A model generated the notes under the pieces. It was not told where the DNA came from. It saw nothing but the letters and a program-made list of their open reading frames with translations, and searched no databases. Positions 18,188 to 29,621 of a stretch of 64,000 bases of DNA are shown one piece after another. The translations under genes and the position numbers were made by a program. Each line of letters opens with the position of its first letter. The stretch's first letter is position 1. Origin of the DNA: Channallabes apus. Its lineage: Eukaryota; Chordata; Actinopteri; Siluriformes; Clariidae. The stretch spans positions 29,360,954-29,424,953 of the forward strand of contig CM060124.1 in NCBI GenBank assembly GCA_030522415.1. The letters are read 5' to 3'.

Positions 18188-21100
18188 CTGGCGGTAAGTC
18201 ATACTGTAGATTCCAAACATATTAGCCACATCACAACTCACCGTAGTGATAGACGCACACACATAGCTTGTCCTATAGAAACTGTGTCTGTTCCCCGAAT
18301 ACTGAGAAAAAAGAATAAATTTGTTAAATTTGCCCGAAACAATCTGATAACCATAAAACCAGAAAAAGGCAAAATAAGTAGTCAAAATCCACCTCTAAAG
18401 TTTGGACTACTCAACATTAGATCCCTTGCGCCTAAAGCACTCATTGTTAATGAAATTATCTCAGATTATTGCCTTGACGCACTCTGTCTCACTGAAACCT
18501 GGCTTAAACCAAATGAATATTTTGGTCTGAATGAGTCTACTCCGTCAGGATATTTCTATAAGCACGAGCCCCGTCTAATTGGTCGCGGCGGTGGTGTCGC
18601 CACTATCTACAATGATGTACTCACTGTTACCCAGAAAATAAGGCCCAGGTTTAATTCATTTGAAGTGCTTATCATTAATGTTGCACTAAATGAAATACGT
18701 AATAAACCCTTGCTATATTTTACCTTGGCCACCGTGTACAGACCCCCGGGGCCATATGGCGATTTTCTTAAAGAATTTGGACATCTGCTATCAGACCTAT
18801 TGGTTAACTCTGACAAAGTATTGATAGTAGGAGACTTTAACATTCATGTAGATGATGCTAACGACGCTTTAGCACTCACATTTATGGATTTACTAAATTC
18901 CTTTGGGGTTAAGCAAAATATAATTGGAGCAACTCACCGCTTTAATCATACGCTAGATTTAATTATATCCCATGGTATAGATGTCTCTAATATAGAGATC
19001 ATACCTCAAAGTGATGATATCACAGATCATCACCTCCTGACATATACTCTACCCGTAGAACAGATTAGCTGTGTCTCCCCACGCTATCAATCTGTTAGAA
19101 ATATGAATCCCACCACTAAAGACAGATTCACAAGTAATCTGCCGGATCTGTCCCAATTTCTTATTAGACCCCTAAATGCAGATGATCTAGATGAAGTGAC
19201 TAGCAGCATGGGCACTATTTTTACCAGTACATTAGACACTGTTGCTCCCATCAGATTAAAAAAAGTCAGAGATAAAACATTGGCACCGTGGTACAACAGT
19301 CATACTCGCGCCCTAAAGAGAGCAACCCGTAACCTCGAGCGAAAATGGAGGAAAACTAAATTAGAAGTTTTTCGAATTGCGTATAAAGACAGTATGTGCA
19401 GCTATAGACAGGCTCTAAAAACTGCTAGGACCGAGCATCTTAGCCAACTGATAGCAAGAAACCAAAACAATCCCAGGTTCTTATTTAGTACAGTGGCTCG
19501 CTTAACAAAACCTAAGATGCCCGCAGAGAGTATCCCATCACAGTTTAGAAGTGAAGACTTTATGGACTTCTTTAATGAAAAAATCAATAATATCAGGAAG
19601 AAAATAATGGAGGTTCAACCTCTAATAGTATCTCACGATCCAGTTCAGCCTATAGCTTCACATTTAGATTTTCACTGCTTTACAGGTATAGGACAGGAAG
19701 AGCTGTATAAACTCATCACCTCGGCTAAATCAACAACGTGCCTGTTAGACCCAATCCCAACCAGATTTTTAAAAGAAGTGATGCTTACGGTTGGAGAGCC
19801 ACTCCTAAACATTATTAATTCTTCATTACATCTAGGTCACGTCCCTAAACCTTTCAAGTTAGCAGTTATTAAGCCGCTTCTTAAAAAATCTAATTTGGAC
19901 GCGAATGAAATAAAAAATTACAGACCGATCTCAAACCTCCCGTTCATATCAAAAATACTAGAAAAAGTAGTATCAGCTCAAATTTGCACATTCTTGCAGG
20001 ATAACAACATCCTTGAAGAATTTCAGTCAGGTTTCAGGCCCCATCATAGCACAGAAACTGCACTAGTTAAGATTACAAATGACTTGTTTTTAGCTTCAGA
20101 CCAAGGCTGCATCTCATTGCTAGTCCTGCTCGATCTTAGTGCTGCATTCGACACTATAGATCATAATATTCTCATAGATCGCTTACAAAATTATATAGGC
20201 ATTCAGGGACAGGCACTAAAATGGTTTAGATCTTACCTGTCTGATCGCTACCATTTTGTAGATCTAAATGGAGAACCGTCTGGTATAATGCCAGTGAAAT
20301 ATGGGGTCCCACAAGGGTCAGTTTTAGGACCTCTGTTGTTCTCAATATACATGCTTCCCTTGGGTAACATCATTAGAAGACATGGGATTAGTTTCCATTG
20401 TTATGCTGATGATACCCAATTATATATCTCAACTAAACCAGACGAAATACCTAAGTTGTCTAGATTAACTGAGTGTGTCCAGGACATAAAAGATTGGATG
20501 ACCAATAACTTTCTTTTATTAAATTCAGATAAGACAGAGATATTACTTATTGGCCCAAAAACCAGCACACAACAGCTTTCACAATTCAGCTTGCGCTTAG
20601 AAGGATGTACTGTTATTACCAGCTCAGCAGTAAAAGACCTGGGCGTAATATTAGACAGTAACTTGTCTTTTGAAAATCACATTTCAAATATCACAAAAAC
20701 AGCCTTTTTCCATCTTCGAAATATTGCTAAACTTAGGAACATCTTATCCGTATCTGATGGAGAAAAACTAGTTCATGCATTCATGACCTCCAGACTGGAC
20801 TATTGTAATGCATTACTAGGTGGTTGTCCTGCATCCTCAATAAACAAGCTTCAGTTAATCCAAAATGCAGCTGCCAGGGTTCTCACTAGATCCAGAAAAT
20901 ATGATCATATAACCCCAATATTATCATCCCTGCACTGGCTACCTGTTCAGTTTAGAATAAATTACAAAATAGTATTACTTACATACAAGGCCTTAAATGG
21001 TTTAGCTCCCACATACCTAACCAGTCTTCTGATACGCTACAATCCACCACGCGCCTTAAGATCACAAAACTCCGGACTTCTGGTAGTTCCCAGAATTTCA

Positions 21101-21244
21101 AAATCTACAAAAGGGGGTAGGGCTTTTTCATATTTAGCTCCAAAGCTTTGGAATAGCCTTCCAGACAGTGTCCGGGGAGCAGACACGGTTTCTCAGTTCA
21201 AAAGTAGACTCAAGACGCATCTTTTTAATCTGGCATACACATAA
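18188..21244 (+). CDS. L2 ORF2: APE endonuclease and reverse transcriptase, intact
   Basis: Open from the codon after the ORF1 TGA to 21244 in the ORF1 frame. No ATG precedes the endonuclease, so reinitiation is unlikely to give a full protein. The endonuclease spans roughly the first 270 residues with LCLTETWLK (catalytic Glu), [11 protein letters not shown] and [10 protein letters not shown] (Asp-His). The RT follows: [48 protein letters not shown] and the catalytic CYADDTQLY. The C-terminal LINE domain contains [13 protein letters not shown] and [15 protein letters not shown]. It nicks DNA and primes cDNA synthesis at the nick. No stop is visible. Copy 1, a truncated relative, shows this family has moved here before. 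Confidence 0.92.
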   Translation: MAVSHTVDSKHISHITTHRSDRRTHIACPIETVSVPRILRKKNKFVKFARNNLITIKPEKGKISSQNPPLKFGLLNIRSLAPKALIVNEIISDYCLDALCLTETWLKPNEYFGLNESTPSGYFYKHEPRLIGRGGGVATIYNDVLTVTQKIRPRFNSFEVLIINVALNEIRNKPLLYFTLATVYRPPGPYGDFLKEFGHLLSDLLVNSDKVLIVGDFNIHVDDANDALALTFMDLLNSFGVKQNIIGATHRFNHTLDLIISHGIDVSNIEIIPQSDDITDHHLLTYTLPVEQISCVSPRYQSVRNMNPTTKDRFTSNLPDLSQFLIRPLNADDLDEVTSSMGTIFTSTLDTVAPIRLKKVRDKTLAPWYNSHTRALKRATRNLERKWRKTKLEVFRIAYKDSMCSYRQALKTARTEHLSQLIARNQNNPRFLFSTVARLTKPKMPAESIPSQFRSEDFMDFFNEKINNIRKKIMEVQPLIVSHDPVQPIASHLDFHCFTGIGQEELYKLITSAKSTTCLLDPIPTRFLKEVMLTVGEPLLNIINSSLHLGHVPKPFKLAVIKPLLKKSNLDANEIKNYRPISNLPFISKILEKVVSAQICTFLQDNNILEEFQSGFRPHHSTETALVKITNDLFLASDQGCISLLVLLDLSAAFDTIDHNILIDRLQNYIGIQGQALKWFRSYLSDRYHFVDLNGEPSGIMPVKYGVPQGSVLGPLLFSIYMLPLGNIIRRHGISFHCYADDTQLYISTKPDEIPKLSRLTECVQDIKDWMTNNFLLLNSDKTEILLIGPKTSTQQLSQFSLRLEGCTVITSSAVKDLGVILDSNLSFENHISNITKTAFFHLRNIAKLRNILSVSDGEKLVHAFMTSRLDYCNALLGGCPASSINKLQLIQNAAARVLTRSRKYDHITPILSSLHWLPVQFRINYKIVLLTYKALNGLAPTYLTSLLIRYNPPRALRSQNSGLLVVPRISKSTKGGRAFSYLAPKLWNSLPDSVRGADTVSQFKSRLKTHLFNLAYT

Positions 21245-21888
21245 CTCATCCCAGTACTCATACTCCAGTACACCTATACCGAATGGCAACTACGCTAATT
21301 CTCCCCATCTGTTCTGTATTTCTCTACCCATCCCGAGGCATCGGGAGATTTTGCCAGCTTCAGTAGACAAAGGCCGACCCAGCGAGGTTCCTGAGGCATC
21401 CAGAGAAGGACCAGCTCCAACTGGATTCAGCTTTATGATGGTTGGAGCTACACATGCTGCTCCTGTGCTTCCAGTGATCCAGACCTCATCTGCCCTCTGC
21501 ACCTACTGACTCGTCCCTATGCTGAACTGGTCTTCATGACCATTTAAATAATTTCTGTCATATTGATTTTTCACCTGCACAACACAAGATGTTATATCAT
21601 TTCTATCTGTTATCGCCCAAATGAGGATGGGTTCCCTGTTGAGTCTGGTTCCTCTCAAGGTTTCTTCCTAATGCCATCTCAGGGAGTTTTTCCTTGCCAC
21701 CGTCGCCGTCACCCTTGGCTTGCTCATCAGAGACATTTCATTCATTCATCTCATTATTATCTGCACATTTTTCTCACACATCCACAATTCCAATTATTTT
21801 CTTTTCTATAATTATTATTATTATTTGTTTTTATTTATTTATTTTCTATTATAATTTTATTTATTTACTTATTACTTTATATATAATT

Positions 21889-21970
<82 letters not shown>

Positions 21971-22062
21971 TTAAATTAAATTTCTTAAATTTTTGTGAAG
22001 CTGCTTTGAGACAATGACCATTGTTAAAAGCGCTATATAAATAAAATTGAATTGAATTGAAT
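21245..22062 (+). other. L2 copy 2 3' UTR and tail
   Basis: Contains a (TA)n run at about 21893-21931, a T-run at about 21940-21969, the conserved terminal text GCTGCTTTGAGACAATGACC and (GAATT)n. Copy 1 has a shorter AT-rich part at the same place, so the TA expansion is copy-specific. Confidence 0.85.
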
Positions 22063-22068
22063 TGAAGC

Positions 22069-22253
22069 AGTGGACGCTAGCTTAGAAGGGCTGGAGCACT
22101 ACTGCCACGAAGCCCTAGAGAAACTGTAAAGAGCGTGTTACAAATGCATCATCTACCTCCTTCAACACATTACTAGCTATAGCAAAGTCGGCCTTCACAG
22201 CACCACTAGCATTAGCCTTAGCATTATTAGCGTCCATTTTGTTCAGCCACGAC
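22069..22253. pseudogene. gypsy gag end followed by an inverted copy of the gag start
   Basis: 22069-22128 ends the gag-like frame (VDASLEGLEHYCHEALEKL, then TAA). From 22138 to 22253 the plus strand is the reverse complement of about 8961-9092, covering the gag start, so the element has an internal fold-back. The inverted copy differs from 8961-9092 at several bases, so it is not an assembly echo of the identical sequence. Confidence 0.65.
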
Positions 22254-22563
22254 AGTCACTGACTGTTTTCTGCAACGTGATGTGATCTGGGAAAACCATA
22301 TGAAAAAACTGCAGCTCACAAGTACGCCCACCATCCAAAGGTTACAGGCCTACACCCCTGCATCTCCCCAATCTCCTGCTCTACATTCTCCCAGCACTCC
22401 CATCACAGCATCTACAGCAAAGGTAAAACAGACAAGCAGTCATGAAACATACGACATTCCTCCCTGTGTTCCACCACACTCTTCTGCTCAGCTTACCTCC
22501 TCAGTTTCGCCTTCTTCTTCTTCCTTTTAAGGTCGACCACCCATCTGGTTTTGGTCTCTGAAA
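22254..22563 (+). other. gypsy internal sequence, unassigned
   Basis: Contains an 82-codon Ser/Thr/Pro-rich frame (22282-22530). By position it could be a gag C-terminal part, but no motif supports this. Leads into RT C-terminal sequence at about 22564. Confidence 0.35.
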
Positions 22564-23783
22564 TCTCTTCAGCGTTTTCTGGGTCACGCCGGCTGGTATC
22601 ATAAGTTTGCAGATATGACAGCTCCATTAAATAATTTAAAGAAAAAGGGAGTAAAATGGGAGTGGACCGAAGAATGCCAGAACAGCATGGAGACCATCAA
22701 ACATGCACTTCAAAACCCATCAGTACTAATACAACCAAACCTAAACCTGCCGTTCCAATTACACACGGACGCCAGCGAAGTAGGCCTGGGAGCCATCCTC
22801 ACCCAAAATTCAGCAGAAGGAGAATGAGCAGTAGCTTACGCATCGCAAATGTTGAGAGGAGCTCAGCAGAATTACTCCACATCTGAAAAGGAGTGTTTGG
22901 CAGTGGTCTGGGCTGTAGAAAAGTGGAGGCACTACTTAGAAGGTCGCGCTTTCGAGGTCTTTACAGACCATGCCGCCCTGTCATGGGCCTTCAACTGCCC
23001 GAAAACCAGCTCTCGTCTCACCCGATGGACATTATGCCTACAGCAGTTCATTTTTACAGTACATCACAGAAAAGGCTGCTTGAATTTGGGACCGGACGCG
23101 CTGTCCTGGGCGCCCCCGCCACTAAAAGTGGGCACCGCCCCATGTCTAGCCATCATAACCACTACATTTTCATCCGACTTACCAAATGACCTGTGTGAGA
23201 TAACCCAAGCACAAATGAATGACGAATCACGAAGCTGCTCTCAAAAGATCACCCAAGAGGCACCAGAGATCAGAGGGTCTCCTTCGAACGTCAACAGGGC
23301 GCGTTATATCGCCGGGTACCAGTAAGACACGGAGAGAAATTTCAGCTAGTTGTCCCCCAGGCACTAATCAAAAACTTTCTACATTACTACCACGACAATC
23401 CCCTGGGAGGACACTTGGGGCAACTAAAAACCCTGCTGAGGTTATTAGATGTGGCATGGTGGCCGACTGTGCGGAAGGATGTCTGGCACTATGTGAGGAC
23501 ATGCCGCGTGTGTCAACAGTACAAAAATGAGAACACTAAACCTAGTGAGCTACTACAGAGTACCATGGTTCCAGAGCCAGGACACACCATGGGACTGGAC
23601 ATCATGGGTCCTTTTCCCCGAAGTAAAAGGCAAAATGAATATCTTCTGGTGGTGGTGGACTATTTCACCAAATGGGTGGAGCTGTTTCCCCTCAGGGATG
23701 TAAAGACGCCAAAACTGGTATCAAATATCTAGTATCCGATCGAGGACCCCAGTTTACGTCTCAGTTGCTGTTACGTCGCCAAT
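22564..23783 (+). pseudogene. gypsy pol: RT C-terminus, RNase H and integrase part 1, broken
   Basis: Begins in the RT connection ([20 protein letters not shown]). RNase H follows with [13 protein letters not shown], a TGA at 22825-22827 in the middle, [20 protein letters not shown] and [10 protein letters not shown] 1-base shift occurs near 23300. The integrase zinc-binding region (HYYHDNPLGGHLG ... CRVCQQYK) and core with VVVDYFTKWVELF are next, and then, after another shift near 23732, SDRGPQFTS. The active-site part of RT is absent. The core is cut at about 23783 by an LTR. Confidence 0.88.
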
Positions 23784-24645
23784 TGTTACGACCCCCGGTC
23801 TAGGGTCAAGGGACGCAACAAAGAAAATAATAAATTTATAATAGATGAGTATACCTTGCAACCAAGATTTCAGTGCGTGGGTTTTTATTTTCACACACAC
23901 GCACATACACATACAGGAAGCTCTGGGCTTCAGGATTGAGCCAAGGCCAAAACAATAAATAACCCCCCCCCCTATATCTCCACCCTCAAACTAACTAAAC
24001 TACCAAAAGGAAATTGAAATCAAAAATACAAAAACTAAACTAACTTCCTAACAATACAAAAACAGGAGAAAACGGGGGACAACAAAAATGGCGCCCAACC
24101 CCTACTGCTTCCTTGAAACTATATACAAAAAAAGAATAAACAATATATATACAATATTTACAATGAAAAAAAATATATCCAATAGCGGGAGGAACACTTC
24201 CATCCACGCTAACACAAAACAAGAAAGAAAACCAAAACAAAAAGGGAAGGAGAGAGTGCAGGGCGCGACACACAGGCTCTCTCTCCAACCAAACAAACAA
24301 ACAATAACACACACACACAGTCGATCACTCAATCACTCAATCACACTCCAACACTCCAACACTCCAACCAATATCCAACAATCAACTTTTGAGCACGTAA
24401 GTCACACACAAGGCATAAGTCGCGCACTTCCTGCTTCCACCCGCCAGCTTAAGAAGGCGCGCAGATCCACGGTCAGCCAATCGCGGCGCACGTCACGGCA
24501 CGTTCCATCGGGGTGGGGCTTCCTGTGAAAAGCAGAGCGGGGGAGAGAGAAAGGGGGGAGAGATCGCGCATGTGCCGCCACCCGCCGTCGCGCATGCGCA
24601 CATACTACACACACATATACGTGCACTACACCTCTGCACGTAACA
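23784..24645. mobile_element. probable solo LTR inserted in the gypsy integrase
   Basis: Begins TGTTACGACCCCCGGTCTAG and ends CTGCACGTAACA, and interrupts the integrase core between SDRGPQFTSQLL and the downstream TTMSYHP region. The 5 bases on each side do not match (CCAAT versus GGCAC), so exact borders or later changes are uncertain. The sequence on the left, read in reverse, begins TGGCGACG, like a primer-binding site, so some internal sequence may remain. Contains a C-run and (CA)n. The tandem duplication starts inside it at 23947. Confidence 0.55.
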
Positions 24646-25212
24646 GGCACTCCTTTGCCAAACCTGGGGGAGCGTCCAAAAGCTAACTATGAGCTACCAC
24701 CCACAACTATGAGCTACCACCCAACCTGACTGAGCGAGTGAATAGAACTTTAAAAATGATGATCGCTTCATACGTCGGGGACCATCACCAAAACTGGAAC
24801 CAATGGTTACCTGAATTGAGATTCGCCATCAATACAGCCCAACAGGAGACTACTGGGAAAACGCCTGCAGAGCTCACACTAGGTCGGCAACTCAAGGGTC
24901 CACTCGAAAGGCTCATCAATCACCCTCCAACACCCAACCACACAGCCTATTCACTACTGGAAAAACAATAACGGATCACGGAGGAGGTGAAACACAGAGT
25001 AAGACAACAACAATCCAGACAAGCTAGATACTACAATGCCCGAATTCTCAGCAAAGCTAGTGCCCAAGTGGGAGGGACCAGCAGAAATAAAAAACAGAAG
25101 AGGACCAATTAATTACACAGTGTCTTGGGGCAATCCACAAAAAACTGACGTATTCAATGTGGTGAATCTGAAGCGCTTTTACGGACGTTCTCCTCAGACG
25201 CCGGAGGCTTGG
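24646..25212 (+). pseudogene. gypsy integrase part 2 and C-terminal domain, broken
   Basis: Continues from the integrase core with NLTERVNRTLKMMIASY (third catalytic residue), INTAQQETTGKTPAEL and, after a TAA near 24969 and a small deletion near 25045, the C-terminal domain (KLVPKWEGPAEI ... VVNLKRFYG). It runs directly into the last 64 bp of the LTR, so the polypurine tract and most of the 3' LTR are deleted. Confidence 0.85.
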
Positions 25213-25276
25213 CATATTTAGATTCCCGAATCCGTAGCAAAGTAACTAGCGATTTAATACTAATCCAAGCGTTACA
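25213..25276 (+). repeat. 64-bp remnant of gypsy 3' LTR
   Basis: Matches 8843-8906 (CATATTTAGATTCCCGAATC ... GCGTTACA) with one or two differences. It is followed directly by Tc1-like sequence. Confidence 0.85.
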
Positions 25277-25834
25277 AACATATGCTCCCATCCAGATGTC
25301 ATCCCTTTCAGCGAAGACCTTGCATTTTCCAACATGACAATGCCAGACCAAAATACTGAATCAATTACAACATCATGGCTGCGTAGGATCCAGATCTGGG
25401 TACTGAAATGGCCAGCCTGCAGACGTCCAGATCTTTCACCCATAGAAAACATTTGGTGCATCATAAAGAGGAAGATGCGACAAAGAAGACCTAAGACAGT
25501 TGAACAACTAGAAGCCTGTATTAGACAAGAATGGGACAACATTCCTAGTCCTAAACTTGAGCAACTTGTCTCCTCAGTCCCCAGACGTTTGCAGACAGTT
25601 ATAAAAAGAAGAGGGGATTCCACACAATGGTAAACAATGGCCTTGTCCCAACTTTTTTGACGTGTTGATGCCATGAAATTTAAAATCAACTTATTTTTCC
25701 CTTAAAATGATAAATTGATATGTCATCTATGTTGTATTTCGAATAAAATATTGACATTTTAAACTTCCACTTCATTGCATTCTGTTTTTATTCACAATTT
25801 GTACAGCGTCCCAACTTTTCTAGAATCGGGTTTG
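25277..25834 (+). mobile_element. right half of the Tc1-like transposon, with transposase C-terminus
   Basis: Resumes the element broken at 8671. The readable C-terminal transposase (25334-25633) contains LKWPACRRPDLSPIENIWCI with the catalytic Glu block and ends RRGDSTQW. It continues to the terminal repeat, whose last bases (TCTAGAATCGGGTTTG) carry the left-end variant rather than the TTGGAATCGGG form of copy B. The N-terminal and central transposase are missing, so it is non-autonomous. Confidence 0.85.
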
Positions 25835-26618
25835 TAGTTTCTGTTAATTTATGGTATTTATTTATGTTGTATGTAGCACCTTTGTCCTGGAGGAACGTTG
25901 CTTTGTTTTGTTTCACTGTGTACTAAACTGTATATGATTTAAATGTCAATAAAAGCCTACTTGACTACTTGATGTGACTTGACTCATGTACATTGTCTTG
26001 ACTGGGACGTGGTTTTGGAGTACAAACACAATATCACCTGTAACCAGTAGATGGCAGTCTTTATCATGTTTTCAAAGAACCACCACATGTTTGCCACTGT
26101 CACAAGGACCTCCATAAATACCCTACATGGGCAAAACTGTTTGGCCAAACCTGTAAGTTATTCAATTCAGGTATTTCAATCAGGGACCTTATCTCCAGTG
26201 AAGGGAAATCTTAATGCTTCAGCATAACGAGACATCTTGGACAATGCCATACTTTTATTAGGTTTCTGGCAACAGTTTGTTGAAGGCCCTTTCCTATTCC
26301 AACATGACTGAGCCCCAGTGCACAAAACAAGGACTATCATGAGATGGTCATTATCTAGCTGATAGAAAGGCAACAGTGACTCTAATAACATCTCATTTAC
26401 AACTGAGATATGCTGAAGAGCATCTCTGAACACACAACATGTGGAACCTTGAAGCAGATGTTCTACAGCAGCAAAAGACCACCTCAGGTTTCGCTCCTGT
26501 CAGAATCAGATGTCAGAGACTGAGACTATAATTTACATGGGTTCACCAAAATTGGACAACAGAAGATCGGAAAAATGTTGCCTGATCTGATGAGTCTCAA
26601 TTTCCGCTGCAACATTTG
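25835..26618 (-). repeat. right arm of the 784-bp inverted repeat, absent from copy B
   Basis: Reverse complement of 7597-8380, same length. Copy B reads directly from CCCAACTTT to GTTGGAATCGGG (36804-36823) where copy A has this tract. The joins show short shared bases (CAACATTTG|TTGG against CAACTTTG|TTGG). Confidence 0.9.
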
Positions 26619-26633
26619 TTGGAATCGGGTTTG

Positions 26634-27330
26634 TAACTAGCTAACTATAATCTAACACGCCTAAGCTGACTAGCTGAGACAAAACAGCTTAACATTATAA
26701 TTTAACAGAAAACTATAACTAATAGTATAACTATACATAAAAGACAACATTATGTTGAAGCTAATACACAGTCTGGATGTGAAGACCCGAAAGCTTCAGT
26801 ACCTTTTTCCAGATGGCAGGAGGGTGTGTCCAATGCCGATGGCTTTACAGATGCAGGGTCTGGTGTAAATGTCTGTGATAGAGGGACCCCGATTATCTTC
26901 TCTGCTGTCCTCACTATCTGCTGTAGTGCCTTGCGGTACGAGATGGTACAATTCCCAAACCAGACAATGATGCAGCTGCTCGGGATGTTGTCGATGTCCC
27001 TCTGTAGAAAGTGGTCAGGATCTGTGGTGGAAGCTGGGTCTTCCTCAGCCTTCTTAAGAAGAAAGGACGCGGTTGGACTTTCTTGTGCAATGAGTTTGTG
27101 TTGAGGAACCAGCTGAGATTCTCCTCCAGGTGGACCCCCAGGAATTTGGTGCTGTTGATGTTCAGCGGAGAGTGAGTGTATCGGTGTATTTCTGAAGTCA
27201 ACAACCATCTCTTTTGTTTGATCAACATTCAGAGACAGGTTGTTGCCTTTACACCAGTCCGTTAGACCCTGCATGCTGACTCGTCTTTGTTGCTGATGAG
27301 ACACACCACGGTCGTGTCATCAGCAATTAT
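26634..27330 (-). pseudogene. 5'-truncated LINE reverse-transcriptase fragment, copy A
   Basis: The minus strand starts at about 27329 with the RT active-site region (ADDTTVVCLISNKDES) and continues CKGNNLSLNVDQTKEMVVDF, then the thumb-like text KFLGVHLEENLSW and IVRTAEKIIGV, in shifting frames. It is related to the L2/Rex1-type LINE at 40950-43830. Its 3' tail is displaced to 8235-8380 by the Tc1-like insertion. The equivalent in copy B is 36828-37524. Confidence 0.82.
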
Positions 27331-28499
27331 TATTATTAATGCAGTATTGATTCAGTGTTATTCTTCTCTCATGCACCCTTTCTCTCTCTCTCTCTCTCTC
27401 TCTGAAACCAGTTCTAAAAACTGAAGCTAACGCGGACGTTTCTTACTTCCAAAATATGTAGTTGCTCGAATGACCACTAGAATGTTTCCAAAAGCAAGTC
27501 AAACCCTATAGCGCCCCACGTTACAATACTTAACTTTACAGCAGAAACAAACATATTTACAGTCAGGTACTGTAAAGTTTAAAGGTTTTGCAGTTGATTA
27601 AACACGTTGCTCATTCTGTCTGCTGTGCTTTGATAAACTATTCTGGCACCAAGAGAGGACGAGTCAAACACGCAAACACATTGGAGTAGGATGGAGATTT
27701 AACACGTTAATATCAGATCCATGAAGAAGAGAGTAGAATTTAATTATTTTTATATATTAAAAAAATCCCTTACAGTTACAAAAATGGTTTTGGTCTCCAA
27801 AGCTAGATTTTCCATTCATGACTATCATGAAGAGAAATTAATGCCACGGAAATAAATGTCATAGTATCGCATAAGCTTATCAAAACCTCACGCCCGGCCA
27901 CATCCTCTTACGTTTCCTAACAGGGTCATTAACACATTAATGAACACAATAGATCAGTAACTGCATTACTGCCACAACCAGTCTGGTGACATCACAGGTA
28001 AAGGACAAGTAGAGGCTGATCTTCAACATGTGTACAGTATGTACAGTATGTTTATTCAAGTCGAGGTAGGTTTTGTTGTGCATATTAGTTTTTGGTTTCC
28101 ACTAGGTGTTCAATGTAAGTCTGTGTTTATTTTGTACATTATGTGTTTGAACAGTATTCCAAAAGAACCACAGTCGGACACACGTGTCTGACACACGTCA
28201 GTTACTTCCATTTAAGGCGCATCTGCATGCATCTCTCTGTAAAAAATGAATAAATCATCTTTAATCAATTGTTTTTATTAATCAGTAATTAATTTACAAG
28301 TTATATACATTTCAACAGTATGTTTTATAATAAATATTCAATATTTAATCTCCGTGGTGTGAAATTTCCTCAGCAGCAGCGACAGGTATCCGAGGGTCTT
28401 ATGTCACCATGGTAACGCACGGAGGACGTGATGTCTGCGCCAATGACTTGGTGTACCGCAGGGTGTCCCGAAGGGTGGAGTTTTGTTGAGTTTTGAAGT
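27331..28499. other. no gene seen
   Basis: AT-rich, with a (CT)n run at about 27380-27403. No transposon hallmark or coding frame I can support. Copy B equivalent about 37525-38685. Confidence 0.6.
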
Positions 28500-28916
28500 T
28501 TCCTTTACCGACATTCCCTACAAACAGAGCAGGTAGTAGTGAGAACCCTGTGAAGTACACTTCGGAATGGAACGCACCGAGCTCCCTGACCTGCACTCGA
28601 TCTACAGCAAGCGGTGCTGGACCAAGACCAGGAAGATGGTGAAGGACCTGTTCTCTCTGTTACGTTCAGGAAAGCGCTTCCGTTCCCAACAAGGCCAACA
28701 CAGAGAGACTGAGGCACAGGCACATTTGCACTAACCCTTAACTTTCCATCCTACTTTTGCACATTTAGCTAAACTTATTCTTATTTTATTCCATTATTTA
28801 TTTTGTGTTCATCGTTTTTACATTTTTAAGGCCACGGGTGGTTGTTTAAGAATTTGACTGCATATCGTACTGTGTATTACTGTGTATGTGACAAACAAAA
28901 TTTTTATTTGAATTTG
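28500..28916 (+). pseudogene. LINE 3' end relic, copy A
   Basis: The plus strand holds decayed C-terminal LINE wording (DLFSLLRSGKRFRS, comparable to [13 protein letters not shown] in the LINE at 40950-43830) followed by a 3' end with GACAAACAAAATTTTTATTT. It lies opposite to the fragment at 26634-27330, so it is a separate insertion. Copy B equivalent about 38686-39105. Confidence 0.6.
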
Positions 28917-29602
28917 AGTCCAGATTTATAATCACAGGCTTGTGTGCAGTTTGTTTAGCAAAGGACATGAGAAATCCTTTGTGTTTATACAAAATCCTAG
29001 TGTTTTGGAGAATTCTAAAAGTATCGTTGGAAAAACAACGTGTGTAAGGGCGAATAGTCCCCTAACAGCCTGTGCAGACAGAAAACAAAATCCTTTTTTG
29101 GGGGGGGGGGGGGGGAACAATGTCTCAGCAGTAACTTTCCACCCCTAAAATGGCCTTGAGCGGAAATAAAGTCAGCTAGATTTTTTAAAGACTTCTTCAT
29201 TGGACATGCATCAAAGATTTTGAGTTGGAAAACTTGCCAGAGTTGCCAACTGTCGTGTAAGATACGGAACTGATACAGGAAGCGTTTAGTTCTGTGTTTT
29301 TAGGTATCTAAGTGAAATCTATGAGAGAGAAATATTATACATGATGGACAACGACAGGATCAGTCAGTGGATAAAGGGAAACGCCTCCTCTTCCTCTATC
29401 TCTGTCAAGGTCTTTACCAAAATAGAGAACAGAAAGCACGCTTCTCATTGGTCGTGACTCATAATCAATGGACAGACCATGTAAAAACAAACAGTCTATA
29501 TCACAAATATCAAACTTACAGTATGTCAAGGAAATTCCTGCAGTCCTGAAAACTAATCTGCTGTTAGAGAACGTTGTACTGAGACTGGAGAAAATTGAAG
29601 TT
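28917..29602. other. no gene; DIRS target flank
   Basis: Non-coding with a G-run at about 29100-29115. It ends with GTT at 29600-29602, the target trinucleotide of the DIRS insertion. Confidence 0.6.
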
Positions 29603-29621
29603 CCCTTTTCGAGGCTTCACT

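Larger units (their letters stand above)
16994..22062 (+). mobile_element. full-length L2-clade LINE (copy 2) with open ORF1 and ORF2
   Basis: About 5.07 kb, flanked by TGAAGC on both sides (16988-16993, 22063-22068). It has a 5' UTR of about 275 bp, ORF1 with coiled coil and SGNH esterase, ORF2 with APE endonuclease and RT, a 3' UTR of about 0.8 kb with microsatellite and T-run, the conserved 3' end and a (GAATT)n tail. An esterase-type ORF1 and this 3' end are typical of L2/CR1-group LINEs in fish. Both enzymes are free of stops apart from the TGA between them. It is a candidate autonomous source element. Confidence 0.9.
8675..25276 (+). mobile_element. rearranged Ty3/gypsy element hosting four later insertions
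   Basis: Composite span: LTR (about 8675-8906), primer-binding site, gag fragments (8977-9135, 10757-10800, 16829-16987, 22069-22128), RT C-terminal part/RNase H/integrase (22564-23783), integrase remainder (24646-25212) and the last 64 bp of the 3' LTR (25213-25276). The gag pieces rejoin in frame once the Tc1 and two L2 insertions are removed. The RT catalytic domain, protease and most of the 3' LTR are absent. Multiple stops and frameshifts make it a dead element. Confidence 0.75.

Noticed and set aside
25246..25689. 147-codon minus-strand frame, repeated at 36239-36682
   Set aside because: Antisense of the Tc1 transposase C-terminus and terminal repeat.
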